Translations under genes and position numbers: made by a program
The notes under the pieces: generated by a model
Seen by the model: the letters and a program-made list of their open reading frames with translations, nothing else
The model's database searches: none
What the model was told of the DNA's origin: nothing
DNA from: an uncultured Clostridia bacterium
GTDB lineage: Bacteria; Bacillota; Clostridia; Christensenellales; Borkfalkiaceae
NCBI GenBank assembly: GCA_944342025.1
Contig: CALVMD010000004.1
Span: forward strand, 69,201 to 133,200
Direction: 5' to 3'
Length of the DNA: 64,000 bases
Part shown: one piece after another, positions 31,306-40,137 of the stretch
How the letters are laid out: each line of letters starts with the position of its first letter
How positions within the stretch are numbered: the stretch's first letter is position 1

Positions 31306-32259
31306 ATGATAACACACGGCAACGAGATCAAACTTTTCGCGGGGAATTCCAACCGCCCTCTGGCGGAGGCGATCGCGAAAAAGCTGAACACCGAACTGGG
31401 CAGCGTAGAAGTAGGGCGCTTTTCAGACGGTGAAACGGCTGTCCACCTGGACGAGACTGTCCGCGGACGCGATCTCTTCATCATCCAGTCTACGTCTGCG
31501 CCCGTCAACGACAATCTGATGGAACTTCTCATCCTCATCGATGCGGCGCGCCGCGCAAGCGCGGGCAGGATCACGGCGGTCATGCCTTATTTCGGTTATG
31601 CCCGTCAGGACAGAAAAGCGCGTTCCCGCGATCCGATCACGGCAAAACTCGTTGCCGACCTCATCACCGCCGCCGGCGCGGACAGGGTGCTGACCATGGA
31701 TCTGCACGCGGCGCAGATTCAGGGCTTTTTCAATATCCCGCTCGATCATCTGCTCGGCGGGCCTACCCTTTATAATTATTTTAAATCCAAAAAGATCGTC
31801 GACGAAAATTTTGTCGTCGTGTCTCCCGATATCGGCTCCGTCACTCGCGCGCGCAACGTCGCGATGAAGCTCAACTGCCAGATGGCGATCATCGATAAGC
31901 GCCGTCCCAAGGCGAACGTGATGGAAGTCATGAACATCATCGGCGACATAGAGGGCAAAAAGTGCCTGATGATCGACGACATGATCGATACCGCCGGCAC
32001 CATCTGCCAGGGCGCGCAGGCGCTGATGGACCACGGCGCGAAAGAGGTGTACGCGGGCTGCACGCATGCTGTATTCAGCGGCCCCGCGATGGAACGTCTT
32101 GAAAAGGCGCCCATCAAGGAATTGGTCGTTCTGAACACCATCAATCTTCCGCCCGAAAAGAAACTGGACAAGATCACGGTCATTTCGGTGGCGGACATCT
32201 TTGCCGCGGCGATCGAAAACGTCTATCTCGACAAACCGATGTCGAAGATTTACGACTAA
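31306..32259 (+). CDS. prs: Ribose-phosphate pyrophosphokinase
   Basis: Makes PRPP from ribose-5-phosphate and ATP for purine, pyrimidine, histidine and NAD synthesis. The 317 residues are typical of the class I enzyme: [14 protein letters not shown], the ATP site [25 protein letters not shown], the flexible-loop segment [15 protein letters not shown], and the PRPP-binding loop [19 protein letters not shown] lies 8 bases before the ATG. A long leader suggests regulation. pth and mfd follow, a common neighbourhood in Bacillota. Confidence 0.97.
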   Translation: MITHGNEIKLFAGNSNRPLAEAIAKKLNTELGSVEVGRFSDGETAVHLDETVRGRDLFIIQSTSAPVNDNLMELLILIDAARRASAGRITAVMPYFGYARQDRKARSRDPITAKLVADLITAAGADRVLTMDLHAAQIQGFFNIPLDHLLGGPTLYNYFKSKKIVDENFVVVSPDIGSVTRARNVAMKLNCQMAIIDKRRPKANVMEVMNIIGDIEGKKCLMIDDMIDTAGTICQGAQALMDHGAKEVYAGCTHAVFSGPAMERLEKAPIKELVVLNTINLPPEKKLDKITVISVADIFAAAIENVYLDKPMSKIYD

Positions 32260-32310
32260 AAGGGCTCGCGAAATTCTCGCCGAGCTGACGGCTGCGAATT
32301 TCTGCGATAA

Positions 32311-32476
32311 AAGGGGAAACCCGAGCGGTTTTCCCCTCACAGCGGCATTTTTAAGTGCACGCATATTATTATAATGCCGCTGTTTCACCCCTTCCGTGAG
32401 GCAAGGGATTGCCAAATTGAGTGCAAGAGCAAAAAGTGCGATTTTTACTCTTGCGAGGATTATTATAATATAAAAT
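32311..32476 (+). other. Intergenic region with nested inverted repeats and two TATAAT boxes
   Basis: GGGGAAACC/GGTTTTCCCC (32313-32336) is a possible prs terminator without a good T tail. AGCGGCATT/AATGCCGCT (32341-32349, 32373-32381) is enclosed by CCTCAC/GTGAGG (32335, 32396). A second hairpin pairs GCAAGAG with CTCTTGC (about 32423-32454) through an A5/T5 stem. TATAAT occurs at 32370 and 32464; the latter probably drives pth. Confidence 0.45.
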
Positions 32477-32554
32477 CGTATAGTCTATTTTTGCCGCGTT
32501 TTTTAAAAACGCGGCGTTCGCGCGTTTGCGGAAAAAGCGCGGAGGTGATTTGCT

Positions 32555-33121
32555 ATGTATCTTATCGTGGGGCTCGGAAATCCCGAAAAACAATACGAGA
32601 CGACATTCCATAACATGGGTTTTCTCGCCGTCGGAGAGGCGGCCGAAAAACTCGGCGTAAAATTCAAAAAAAAGGAATGCGAGGCGTCCGTCGCCGAGGC
32701 GTTTGTTCGCGGGGAAAAGGTCATCCTTGCCCGCCCCATCACCTATATGAACGCGAGCGGCAGGGCTGTCAAACAGCTGATGGCAAAATACAAGGTGCCG
32801 CCCGAACGCCTCATCGTGATCTACGACGATTTCGATCTCCCGAAGGGCAAACTTCGCATCCGCGCGTCGGGCAGCGCGGGCACGCATAACGGCATGCGCA
32901 GCATCATCGGCGAGATCGGCACGCAGGAATTCCCGCGCATCCGGATCGGCATCAAAGACCCTGAAATCAATATCCCCATCATCAATTACGTCCTTACGAA
33001 TATCAGAAAAGAGGATTATCCGCTCTTTGCGGACGCCTGTTCGGAGGCGGCGGACGCCGCCGTCGCGTTTGCGGGGGGCGAGGATATCGAGCGCGTGATG
33101 AGCGCGTTCAACAAGAACTGA
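32555..33121 (+). CDS. pth: Peptidyl-tRNA hydrolase
   Basis: Releases tRNA from stalled peptidyl-tRNA. The 188-residue protein has the usual length; MYLIVGLGNPEKQYETTFHN carries the catalytic His 20, PITYMNASGRAV and IYDDFDLPKGKLRIR (catalytic Asp) follow, and GSAGTHNGMRSI closes the active site. GGAGGTGAT lies 8 bases before the ATG. mfd starts 25 bases downstream, and the prs-pth-mfd order is conserved in many Bacillota. Confidence 0.97.
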   Translation: MYLIVGLGNPEKQYETTFHNMGFLAVGEAAEKLGVKFKKKECEASVAEAFVRGEKVILARPITYMNASGRAVKQLMAKYKVPPERLIVIYDDFDLPKGKLRIRASGSAGTHNGMRSIIGEIGTQEFPRIRIGIKDPEINIPIINYVLTNIRKEDYPLFADACSEAADAAVAFAGGEDIERVMSAFNKN

Positions 33122-33146
33122 GCGGGATCCCGCTCCGGAGCAGAAC

Positions 33147-36100
33147 ATGCCCAAAGATTTTTTCAGTGCGCATAATCTGGGGAGCGACTGGCTCGACCTT
33201 TCGGAAGATCTCCGCCGCGGCACGCCGACGGCGGTTTTCGGCGTGTCCGCACCGCACAGGGCGCTGATCGCCGCCGCCTGTTTTACGGGGAAAACGGTCT
33301 ATGTGTGCGACAATGCGCAGACCGCCGCCCGCATGGCGGAGGAGATCGCGGGGTTCTCGGGCGCAGCTCCCGCGCTTTTGTGCGCAAAGGACGAAGTCCT
33401 TTTATATAAAGACGCCGTATCCAAAGACGCCCTTTACAGGCGGCTGAACGCGCTGTACGAGATCTCCCGCGGCGCCGCGATCGTCGTGGCGGATATCGAG
33501 AGCCTTTTGCAGATCTTTCCCAAAAAACTTCCCGTTCTCTCGTTGCAGGAAGGGGAAGAGATCGATTTTTCTTCCCTCTCTGCCCGCCTTGTCGGCATGG
33601 GGTATACGCGCACGGCGTCGGTGGAGTCCAAGGGGAGTTTTGCCCTCCGCGGAGACATCCTCGACATCTATCCCGTCAACTTCGAAAATCCGGTCCGCAT
33701 CGATTTTTTCGGAGACACGGTCGAAAAGATCAAACCGTATAATTTTATTACGGGCGAACGGTTGCCTCTCATCTCCCGCGCGGAGATCGCCGCGGCGACC
33801 GACGTGTTTTTCGAAGAGGGAGAGCGGCGCAGGGTCAAAGAGATTTTGTTCGACGAGCTGCACGATTTCAAAAACGCGGAGGCGTATAACCGAGCCGCTT
33901 CGATTTCGGGAGAAGTTGCTGCAAAACTGGATTCGGGCACGCCTTTCGGCGGTGCGGCTTTCCTTTTGCCCGTGCTGGAAAACGCGGCGTCCTTTGACGA
34001 GTTCATCGGCGACGCCGTGTATGTGTTCGACGAGTGCAAGCCGATCAAAGACCGCATGGACGCCCTTTACAAGGAGCACGAAGAGCGTTTTCACCGCCTT
34101 TTGCAGGGGGGAGAAGTTTTCGCCTTTTCCGAGGGGCAGATCCTGTCTCCCGACGCCTTTGAAGAGAAAATTTCCGCTTTCCGCTGCGCCGCTTTGCAGT
34201 CGTTTGCCTCCCGCACGTATTTTTTCGAGCCGCTGAAAGTCTATAACATGCACTCCACGCCCGTGGGGCGGTATCTGAACAGTTTCATGAATCTCGCAAA
34301 CGACGTAAAGGGCTGGCGCGCGAACGGCTATCGGGTCATGCTCTATTGCGGGAACATCTCGCGCGCGGAAAAAATGCGCGAACTTCTTTCCGACGAGGGC
34401 ATCCCTTACGTCCGCTGTCCGCAGGAGCTGGGCGCGCTCAAAGGCGTTACCGTCCTTTCCGAAGAGCTGGACAGGGGGCTGATCCTGCACGAGAGCCGCC
34501 TTGCCGTCATCGGCACGGGAGACATGTACACTAAGTCGCCCGTCAGAAAGCGCATCCGCCGCAAGCGGAACGACATGTTCACCTCGCCCGAAGTGGGCGA
34601 TTATGCCGTGCACGAAACGCACGGCGTGGGCAGGATCGTCGGCACCAAGATGATCGAGACGACGGACGGGACGAAGGAGTATATCGCGCTCGAATACCGC
34701 GGCGGCGACGTTTTGTACGTTCCCGTCGAACAGATGGATATCCTGTCCCGCTATATGGGCGAGGCGCAGCCCTCCCTTTCCAAGATCGGCGGCGCTGAGT
34801 TCGAAAAGGTCAAGGCGCGGGTCAAGGCATCCCTCAAAGAGATGGCGTTCGATCTCAAAAAACTGTACGCCGAGCGGGCGGAAAAGAGCGGGTTCGAATT
34901 TGCTCCGTGCGAAGAGGCGATGGCGGAATTCGAATCGGCTTTCGAGTACGAAGAGACGCCCGACCAGCTCTCTTCCGTTGCCGAGATCAAGGCGGACATG
35001 TGTTCGAAAAAGGTCATGGACCGTTTGCTTTGCGGCGACGTCGGGTACGGCAAGACGGAAGTCGCGTTCCGCGCGGCATACCTTTGCGTGCTCAACGGCA
35101 AGCAGGCGGCGCTCATGTGCCCGAACACGATCCTGTGCCGGCAGCATTACGAGACGGCGCTGAAACGTTTTGCCGATTTCGGCGTGAATGTAGAAGTTCT
35201 CAACCGGTTTAAATCTCCCGCCGAGCAGGACAAGACGCTCGCGCGGCTGAAAGCGGGCAAGATCGATCTCATCATCGGCACGCACAGGCTCCTTTCCGAC
35301 GACGTAAAGTTCAAAGATCTGGGACTTCTGATTCTGGACGAGGAACAGCGCTTCGGCGTCGAGCATAAAGAAAAGATCAAAAACATGAAGAGCGACATCG
35401 ACTGTCTGACGATGACCGCCACGCCCATCCCGAGGACGCTGCACATGTCCCTTTCGGGCATACGCGACATCAGCACGATCGAAACGCCGCCGACGAACAG
35501 GCTGCCCGTTCAGACGTACGTCGTCGAAGAGACGGAAACGCTCATCCGCGACGCGTGCGTGCGCGAGCTTTCGCGCGGGGGGCAGGTGTTCATTCTTTAC
35601 AACAGGGTCGAAAGTATTTATACCTTCGCCGCAAAGATCGGCGAGATCGTCCCCGAGGGCAAGATCTCCGTTGCGCACGGCAGGATGGATAAAGCGGTGC
35701 TGGAAAACAGCATCATGAAATTTTACGGGGGAGAGACGGACATCCTCGTTTCCACGACCATCATCGAGAACGGCATCGATCTGCCCCGCGCGAATACGCT
35801 CATCGTCATCGACGCGGACCGGCTGGGGATCTCGCAGCTTTATCAGCTGCGGGGGAGAGTGGGGCGCGGTTCGGCGCTCGCGCACGCTTATTTTACCTTC
35901 AAACCCGAAAAAGTGATGACGGAAACGGCTTCAAAGCGTTTGCAGGCGATCATGGAGTTCACGGAACTCGGATCCGGATTCAAGATCGCCATGCGCGATC
36001 TAGAGATCCGCGGCGCGGGAAGCGTTTTGGGGCGCGAACAGCACGGACACATGGACAAAGTGGGGTACGAGCTGTACGCAAAACTTCTCAAAGAGGAACT

Positions 36101-36566
36101 GACGGGCGAAGAACAGACGGTCGCCGACCTCGATATCCGCGCCGACGCGTTTATTCCCGAAAAGTATATCGAGGCGAGCGCGTCGCGCTTGGATTGCTAT
36201 AAGCAGATCGCCGAGATCCGCTCGGTGGACGATTATAAGCGCGTGTGCCTTTCCATGGAAGAAAATTACGGAAAAATGCCGCAGGAGGTACTGAATCTTC
36301 TCGTCATCGCCGTGCTCAAATCGTACGCGGCGAAATTCAACGTGCGCAGGATCGCGGCGGGCGCGAAGGGCGGTAAGATGGAGCTGCCCTCCGTCAACAG
36401 TCTTGCCGACGCGCGTCTGGCGGCGGCGCTGGAAAAATTTCCGTCCGTGCGGCTGGATATGTCCAAAGCGCCCGTGCTGGATTTTCCCGCCGGCAAAGAC
36501 GCGCAGCAGGTCATGCTTGCCATGACGAAATTTTTGCGGTTTGCCGAAGGCGTCAAAACGGCGTGA
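33147..36566 (+). CDS. mfd: Transcription-repair coupling factor
   Basis: A 1139-residue DNA translocase that removes RNA polymerase stalled at lesions and recruits UvrABC. The N-terminal UvrB-like region (RLVGMGYTRTASVESKGSF, GDILDIYPVN) is followed by the RNA polymerase-binding domain (VGDYAVHETHGVGRIVG), then the RecG-like motor with Walker A GDVGYGKTEVAFRAA near 630, DEEQRFGV, TATPIPRTLHMSL and the translocation motif; the C-terminal D7 domain ends the protein. Length is normal (about 1100-1200). A foldase-like lipoprotein gene follows, as in other Bacillota. Confidence 0.97.
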   Translation: MPKDFFSAHNLGSDWLDLSEDLRRGTPTAVFGVSAPHRALIAAACFTGKTVYVCDNAQTAARMAEEIAGFSGAAPALLCAKDEVLLYKDAVSKDALYRRLNALYEISRGAAIVVADIESLLQIFPKKLPVLSLQEGEEIDFSSLSARLVGMGYTRTASVESKGSFALRGDILDIYPVNFENPVRIDFFGDTVEKIKPYNFITGERLPLISRAEIAAATDVFFEEGERRRVKEILFDELHDFKNAEAYNRAASISGEVAAKLDSGTPFGGAAFLLPVLENAASFDEFIGDAVYVFDECKPIKDRMDALYKEHEERFHRLLQGGEVFAFSEGQILSPDAFEEKISAFRCAALQSFASRTYFFEPLKVYNMHSTPVGRYLNSFMNLANDVKGWRANGYRVMLYCGNISRAEKMRELLSDEGIPYVRCPQELGALKGVTVLSEELDRGLILHESRLAVIGTGDMYTKSPVRKRIRRKRNDMFTSPEVGDYAVHETHGVGRIVGTKMIETTDGTKEYIALEYRGGDVLYVPVEQMDILSRYMGEAQPSLSKIGGAEFEKVKARVKASLKEMAFDLKKLYAERAEKSGFEFAPCEEAMAEFESAFEYEETPDQLSSVAEIKADMCSKKVMDRLLCGDVGYGKTEVAFRAAYLCVLNGKQAALMCPNTILCRQHYETALKRFADFGVNVEVLNRFKSPAEQDKTLARLKAGKIDLIIGTHRLLSDDVKFKDLGLLILDEEQRFGVEHKEKIKNMKSDIDCLTMTATPIPRTLHMSLSGIRDISTIETPPTNRLPVQTYVVEETETLIRDACVRELSRGGQVFILYNRVESIYTFAAKIGEIVPEGKISVAHGRMDKAVLENSIMKFYGGETDILVSTTIIENGIDLPRANTLIVIDADRLGISQLYQLRGRVGRGSALAHAYFTFKPEKVMTETASKRLQAIMEFTELGSGFKIAMRDLEIRGAGSVLGREQHGHMDKVGYELYAKLLKEELTGEEQTVADLDIRADAFIPEKYIEASASRLDCYKQIAEIRSVDDYKRVCLSMEENYGKMPQEVLNLLVIAVLKSYAAKFNVRRIAAGAKGGKMELPSVNSLADARLAAALEKFPSVRLDMSKAPVLDFPAGKDAQQVMLAMTKFLRFAEGVKTA

Positions 36567-36635
36567 GCCGGGTGCGGCTGCGGAAAAAAGCCCCGCTTTT
36601 CTCTAAAATTTTAACGAGTTTATCATAAAATACGA

Positions 36636-36664
36636 TTGCAATTGCGGAGCAAATAAGCTATAAT
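36636..36664 (+). promoter_or_regulatory. Promoter of the foldase-like lipoprotein gene
   Basis: TTGCAA (36636-36641), 17 bases, TATAAT (36659-36664). Confidence 0.75.
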
Positions 36665-36703
36665 GTTATATATTGCGATTAAAACGGTATTCGGAGTGTT
36701 TCA

Positions 36704-38971
36704 ATGAAGAAAAAACTGATCACGATCATAAGCGTTTTGTTGGCGGCCGTTTTCGGGCTCGGCATATTCGCCGGGTGCGACCTCATCACGGTCGATAACA
36801 AACGGGATATGGAACAGGTCGTCGCCGAGGTCAACATCGGCAGCGATCAGACCGCGCTCGAGAATATGTTCGATACGCTGTTCGGCGATTATACGTTGTC
36901 GACGGACGTTACGGACAAACTTTCCGAGATCGTCACGACCGAGAATATTTATAAGCGCGATCTCGTCGCTTATTTCATCAATTACGGTTACAGCTATGTT
37001 TCGAGCGGCTCTTATACGTATGCGCAAGTTTTCGAAATGCTCATGGATTCGCTCGTCAGCCGTAAGATCCTTTTGCAGTACGCAATGCTGTATTACCTCA
37101 GCGAAGGGGAGATCGTCGTAGATCGCGACAGCTTGAGCCCGGATGTGCTCGAAAATCTTGAAGATTATGGTTACGAGATCGTATACGACAAAAACGGGCA
37201 GGAGACAGACGGTATCCGCGTGAAGAGCGGTCTGTCGGTAGACGGCTTCTTGGAGGCGAAAAATGCCGACGGCGCCGAAGGCGACGCGCAGGTCTTGCAG
37301 ATGATCCGCTATTTCCTTACCGAAGACGAGCGCAAGTATGCGGAATATCAGCTTCGTCTCGCGATCAACAACTCGATCGACACCTATGAGGAAGAGATTA
37401 TTGCTCTCGAATCGGGAGACTCTTCGTCCGATTCTTCAAGCGACCGCACTGTCCCTACGGGTGCGAACGAGACGGATGCGAACTATTATCCGAAGACGGA
37501 AAGCGGCGAACTGGATTATCAGATCTATACCGGTTCCAACTATACGGAAGATCTCGGAGAATACGAAAAACTGGACGGGTCGACTCCCGTAACGAGAAGA
37601 AGGGCATATAACAGTTTCATCAATGCGCTTTCTCGCAATTATCTTAAAGACGAAAGCGAATCTCCCGCAGATATTACGGCGCTGGAGTATTACGCGGTCG
37701 AGCTGAAAGCGCAGTATGAACAGGTGATGATCGACAAGTTTGCGGATACTTTGGCTTTGAATATGTCTGCTTTGCAGGAAGAATCCGATATGGCGCGGCG
37801 GTATAACCTTTTGTACGATACGCAGAGAGCGACCGCAAGCAACGGCACTTCCTCCGATTTTACTACGACGATGGACAGCATGTCCGATACGTCGTTCGTA
37901 CTCTACTCCCCGTCGTCGGGCTACGGTTTCGTTCAGAACATTCTTTTGCCTTTCAACGCTCGGCAGACTGCGTCCCTTACGGCATTCCGCAACAGCAACA
38001 CGACGGCCGCCTATTATGCGGAACGCAACAGGATGGCGCAGTATATTCTCGGCTCTGACCAGCGCTCTTCCTGGTTCAACGGTTCGGAAGATTACAGCTT
38101 CGATGCGGACGAGGCGGGCGTCGATTATTACGGCAAAGAGGACGGCACCGCGCTTTCGAAATATCTGTTCTTTAAAGACAGTTATACGGGCGGCGGCGAC
38201 GGGATCGATCGCTATGCGGGCAAGTATCCCTATCACGGCAGCGTGAGCGACGAGGACGGCGACGGCGTGTACGAGCTGATCCCCGAAAAGATCACGATCG
38301 ACGATTTTCTGAACGAACTCGACGGGTATCTCGGATTTATCGACGAAGATCTTTCTTTGGAGGAGAGTTCGAGGGACGGAGCTTTCTATACGAGAACGGC
38401 GAGCGACTTTGTCCTGAATGTGTCCTCGACGGAAGGGACTGAATACGACTTTTCTAAGACGATTTATTATAAAGGTTCTGTCGCGGGACTCGGCGACGTC
38501 ACGCCTTCCTCCTTGTTGGCGGCGGACAGTGCGTCTTATAATGCGATCTCCGTGTTCAACGATCTGATGTTTGCATATTCTACGGATACGGGCTGTCTCA
38601 ACACCTATCTCGGTTATTCCATCGCTGCGGAAGGGTATTCCACTTCTTATGTCGAAGAATTCCAGTATGCGGCTCAGGAAGCGGTCGCTGCGGGCACGGG
38701 TACCGTTTGCGTGGTTCTCACCGATTACGGCTGGCACATCATCTATGTCAGTTTGCAGCTCCCTGCCGAAGAAGTATATGCGGGCGGTTTCGACTATGAT
38801 GCAAGAAACGATGAAGGCACGTTCTCGTATTATTTCTATCAAGCTCTGAAAGATGAAGTCTCCTCTTCTTATACGAGCGAAATGCAGAACAGAGTCATCG
38901 ATCTTCTGAATAACGATTCGAACGTAACGATCTATGAAAGCAGATATTCCGATCTTTCCAGCCTCGGCTGA
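36704..38971 (+). CDS. Large lipoprotein with peptidyl-prolyl isomerase (PrsA/SurA)-like features
   Basis: A 755-residue predicted lipoprotein: a hydrophobic signal ends in FAGC (Cys 25). The chain is rich in Ser, Tyr, Asp and Glu. The N-terminal region (about 60-260) is helical like the SurA/PrsA chaperone module, a Ser/Asp linker follows near 245, and near residue 680 VCVVLTDYGWHIIYVSLQL resembles the parvulin GYHII signature. This together with its place after mfd suggests an extracellular foldase, though it is more than twice the usual PrsA length and the isomerase core is divergent. It has its own promoter and a strong terminator. Confidence 0.7.
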   Translation: MKKKLITIISVLLAAVFGLGIFAGCDLITVDNKRDMEQVVAEVNIGSDQTALENMFDTLFGDYTLSTDVTDKLSEIVTTENIYKRDLVAYFINYGYSYVSSGSYTYAQVFEMLMDSLVSRKILLQYAMLYYLSEGEIVVDRDSLSPDVLENLEDYGYEIVYDKNGQETDGIRVKSGLSVDGFLEAKNADGAEGDAQVLQMIRYFLTEDERKYAEYQLRLAINNSIDTYEEEIIALESGDSSSDSSSDRTVPTGANETDANYYPKTESGELDYQIYTGSNYTEDLGEYEKLDGSTPVTRRRAYNSFINALSRNYLKDESESPADITALEYYAVELKAQYEQVMIDKFADTLALNMSALQEESDMARRYNLLYDTQRATASNGTSSDFTTTMDSMSDTSFVLYSPSSGYGFVQNILLPFNARQTASLTAFRNSNTTAAYYAERNRMAQYILGSDQRSSWFNGSEDYSFDADEAGVDYYGKEDGTALSKYLFFKDSYTGGGDGIDRYAGKYPYHGSVSDEDGDGVYELIPEKITIDDFLNELDGYLGFIDEDLSLEESSRDGAFYTRTASDFVLNVSSTEGTEYDFSKTIYYKGSVAGLGDVTPSSLLAADSASYNAISVFNDLMFAYSTDTGCLNTYLGYSIAAEGYSTSYVEEFQYAAQEAVAAGTGTVCVVLTDYGWHIIYVSLQLPAEEVYAGGFDYDARNDEGTFSYYFYQALKDEVSSSYTSEMQNRVIDLLNNDSNVTIYESRYSDLSSLG

Positions 38972-38984
38972 GAATAAGTGAAAA

Positions 38985-39023
38985 GCGCCCCGTTTCCGTT
39001 CACGGAAACGGGGCGCACTTTTT
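38985..39023 (+). terminator. Strong terminator of the foldase-like gene
   Basis: A 14-bp perfect stem (38985-38998 with 39003-39016) followed by ACTTTTTAT. Confidence 0.9.
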
Positions 39024-39066
39024 ATAGATTGAGATCGAAGGCTGAAAGGGCCATCGCAATACACTG

Positions 39067-39093
39067 CGGCCGTCGGCTGAAAGCCGACGGCCG
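39067..39093 (-). other. 12-bp hairpin downstream of the NUDIX gene
   Basis: CGGCCGTCGGCT (39067-39078) and its complement (39082-39093) enclose GAA. It is placed to end the minus-strand NUDIX transcript but lacks a T run on either strand. Confidence 0.4.
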
Positions 39094-39138
39094 ATTTCGT
39101 TATATAATCAAAATTTCCTCGTTTCCGTGCGGAGATTT

Positions 39139-39666
39139 CTATGGGATGCAGATGGTGCCGCAGCCGTCTTTTTGCGCAAACAGAAAAGACAGAAAACCGC
39201 GCCGATAGGGAATGAATTTTTGTTCCGACCACAGCCGCAGGATCTCCTCTTCCGACGCCCATCGTGCATCGGAAACTTCGGCTCTCTGCAACGGCAGGCG
39301 GGCGGTGTCGAAACGGGGGATATGTAGAAAATAAAAATCGTCGAACCCTTCGGGATAATTGCAGGTGAAGCGCGGGCGCTCTTGCGAAAGGCTGATCTGA
39401 ATGCCCGGTTCTTCTGCGGCTTCCCGTTCGGCGGCGGTGCGGCTGCACTCTCCGCAAAGGGCGCCGCCTCCCGCGCTCACATCCCAAAGATCGGGCCATG
39501 CGCACTGTTCATGCGCGCGTTTTTGGATGAGCAGTTCTCCTTTTTCGTTGAACAGACAGACGTGTACGGTCAGGCAAAAGCGCCCTTTTGGCATGGGGTC
39601 GCCGCGGCGGTGCGTCTCGCCCGTTTTATTTCTGTCGATGTCATAAAGATCGATGATTTCTTCCAT
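39139..39666 (-). CDS. NUDIX hydrolase, isopentenyl-diphosphate isomerase-like
   Basis: A 175-residue protein. DLYDIDRNKTGETHRRGDPM at the start and HVCLFNEKGELLIQKR are typical of the YfcD/IDI-like NUDIX group. The NUDIX box AGGGALCGECSRTAAERE followed by AAEEPGI is complete. Such proteins are often annotated as isomerases but lack proof; a general nucleotide or diphosphate hydrolase is as likely. The start at 39666 has CGGAG 5 bases upstream; the longer open frame runs through the tRNA-Gly gene and is not real. Confidence 0.88.
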   Translation of the reverse strand: MEEIIDLYDIDRNKTGETHRRGDPMPKGRFCLTVHVCLFNEKGELLIQKRAHEQCAWPDLWDVSAGGGALCGECSRTAAEREAAEEPGIQISLSQERPRFTCNYPEGFDDFYFLHIPRFDTARLPLQRAEVSDARWASEEEILRLWSEQKFIPYRRGFLSFLFAQKDGCGTICIP

Positions 39667-39719
39667 GTTGGCTCCGAGGATTGTCGTTTTAAGCGAGCCG
39701 CAAAAGCGGCAGAGCGGAA

Positions 39720-39755
39720 AAGAAAAAGCGACCGTTTGCAAAAGACGGTCGCTTT
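39720..39755 (-). terminator. Terminator of tRNA-Gly
   Basis: An 8-bp stem (39728-39735 with 39745-39752) followed on the minus strand by TTTTTCTTTT. Confidence 0.8.
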
Positions 39756-39773
39756 GGGCGCATTCCGCGCGAT

Positions 39774-39848
39774 TGGAGCAAGAGACGGGAATCGAACCCG
39801 CGGGAACCAGCTTGGGAAGCTGGCGCCATACCATTAGGCGACTCTTGC
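39774..39848 (-). tRNA. tRNA-Gly (anticodon CCC)
   Basis: On the minus strand GCAAGAG (39848-39842) pairs with CTCTTGC (39784-39778) as acceptor stem; discriminator U and an encoded CCA (39776-39774) follow. CCAGC-TTCCCAA-GCTGG forms the anticodon arm with CCC at 39816-39814, reading GGG codons. GGTTCGATTCC is the T-arm loop region. It has its own promoter and terminator. Confidence 0.95.
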
Positions 39849-39869
39849 ATTTGCTTTGATGTGCTTATT

Positions 39870-39898
39870 ATTATACAGCATTCTGCCGTATTTTGCAA
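39870..39898 (-). promoter_or_regulatory. Promoter of tRNA-Gly
   Basis: Minus strand TTGCAA (39898-39893), 17 bases, TATAAT (39875-39870), 22 bases before the tRNA. Confidence 0.8.
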
Positions 39899-39900
39899 AT

Positions 39901-39939
39901 AAAAAGAGGGGAAAAATAAAATTTTCCGCCCTCTTTTTT
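39901..39939 (-). terminator. Terminator, probably of the mtnN-luxS-ung-apgM operon
   Basis: AAAAAGAGGG (39901-39910) pairs with CCCTCTTTTTT (39929-39939) and an inner GGAAAA/TTTTCC stem; T-rich on both strands. The 200 bases between it and the apgM stop hold nothing recognisable. Confidence 0.65.
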
Positions 39940-40137
39940 GCTTAAAAACGTGCGGTCAGAGACCGGAAACGGGCCGTGCATAAAATTTTCGCGCAGCGAG
40001 TTCCGAGATGCTTTCGTGAATCAGACCGATCGTCCCGTGCGATCCGCCTCCGTTTTATGCGGAGTCGTTTCGGGGAAATATGCGATCGGCTGCTATATGT
40101 GTCCGGCGTACGGCGCAGGCCGTTTACAGCCGCCGTT

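Noticed and set aside
33402-35885. 827-codon open frame on the minus strand
   Set aside because: It is a mirror of mfd codon usage; the plus-strand protein has all Mfd motifs and the minus frame shows no family motif.
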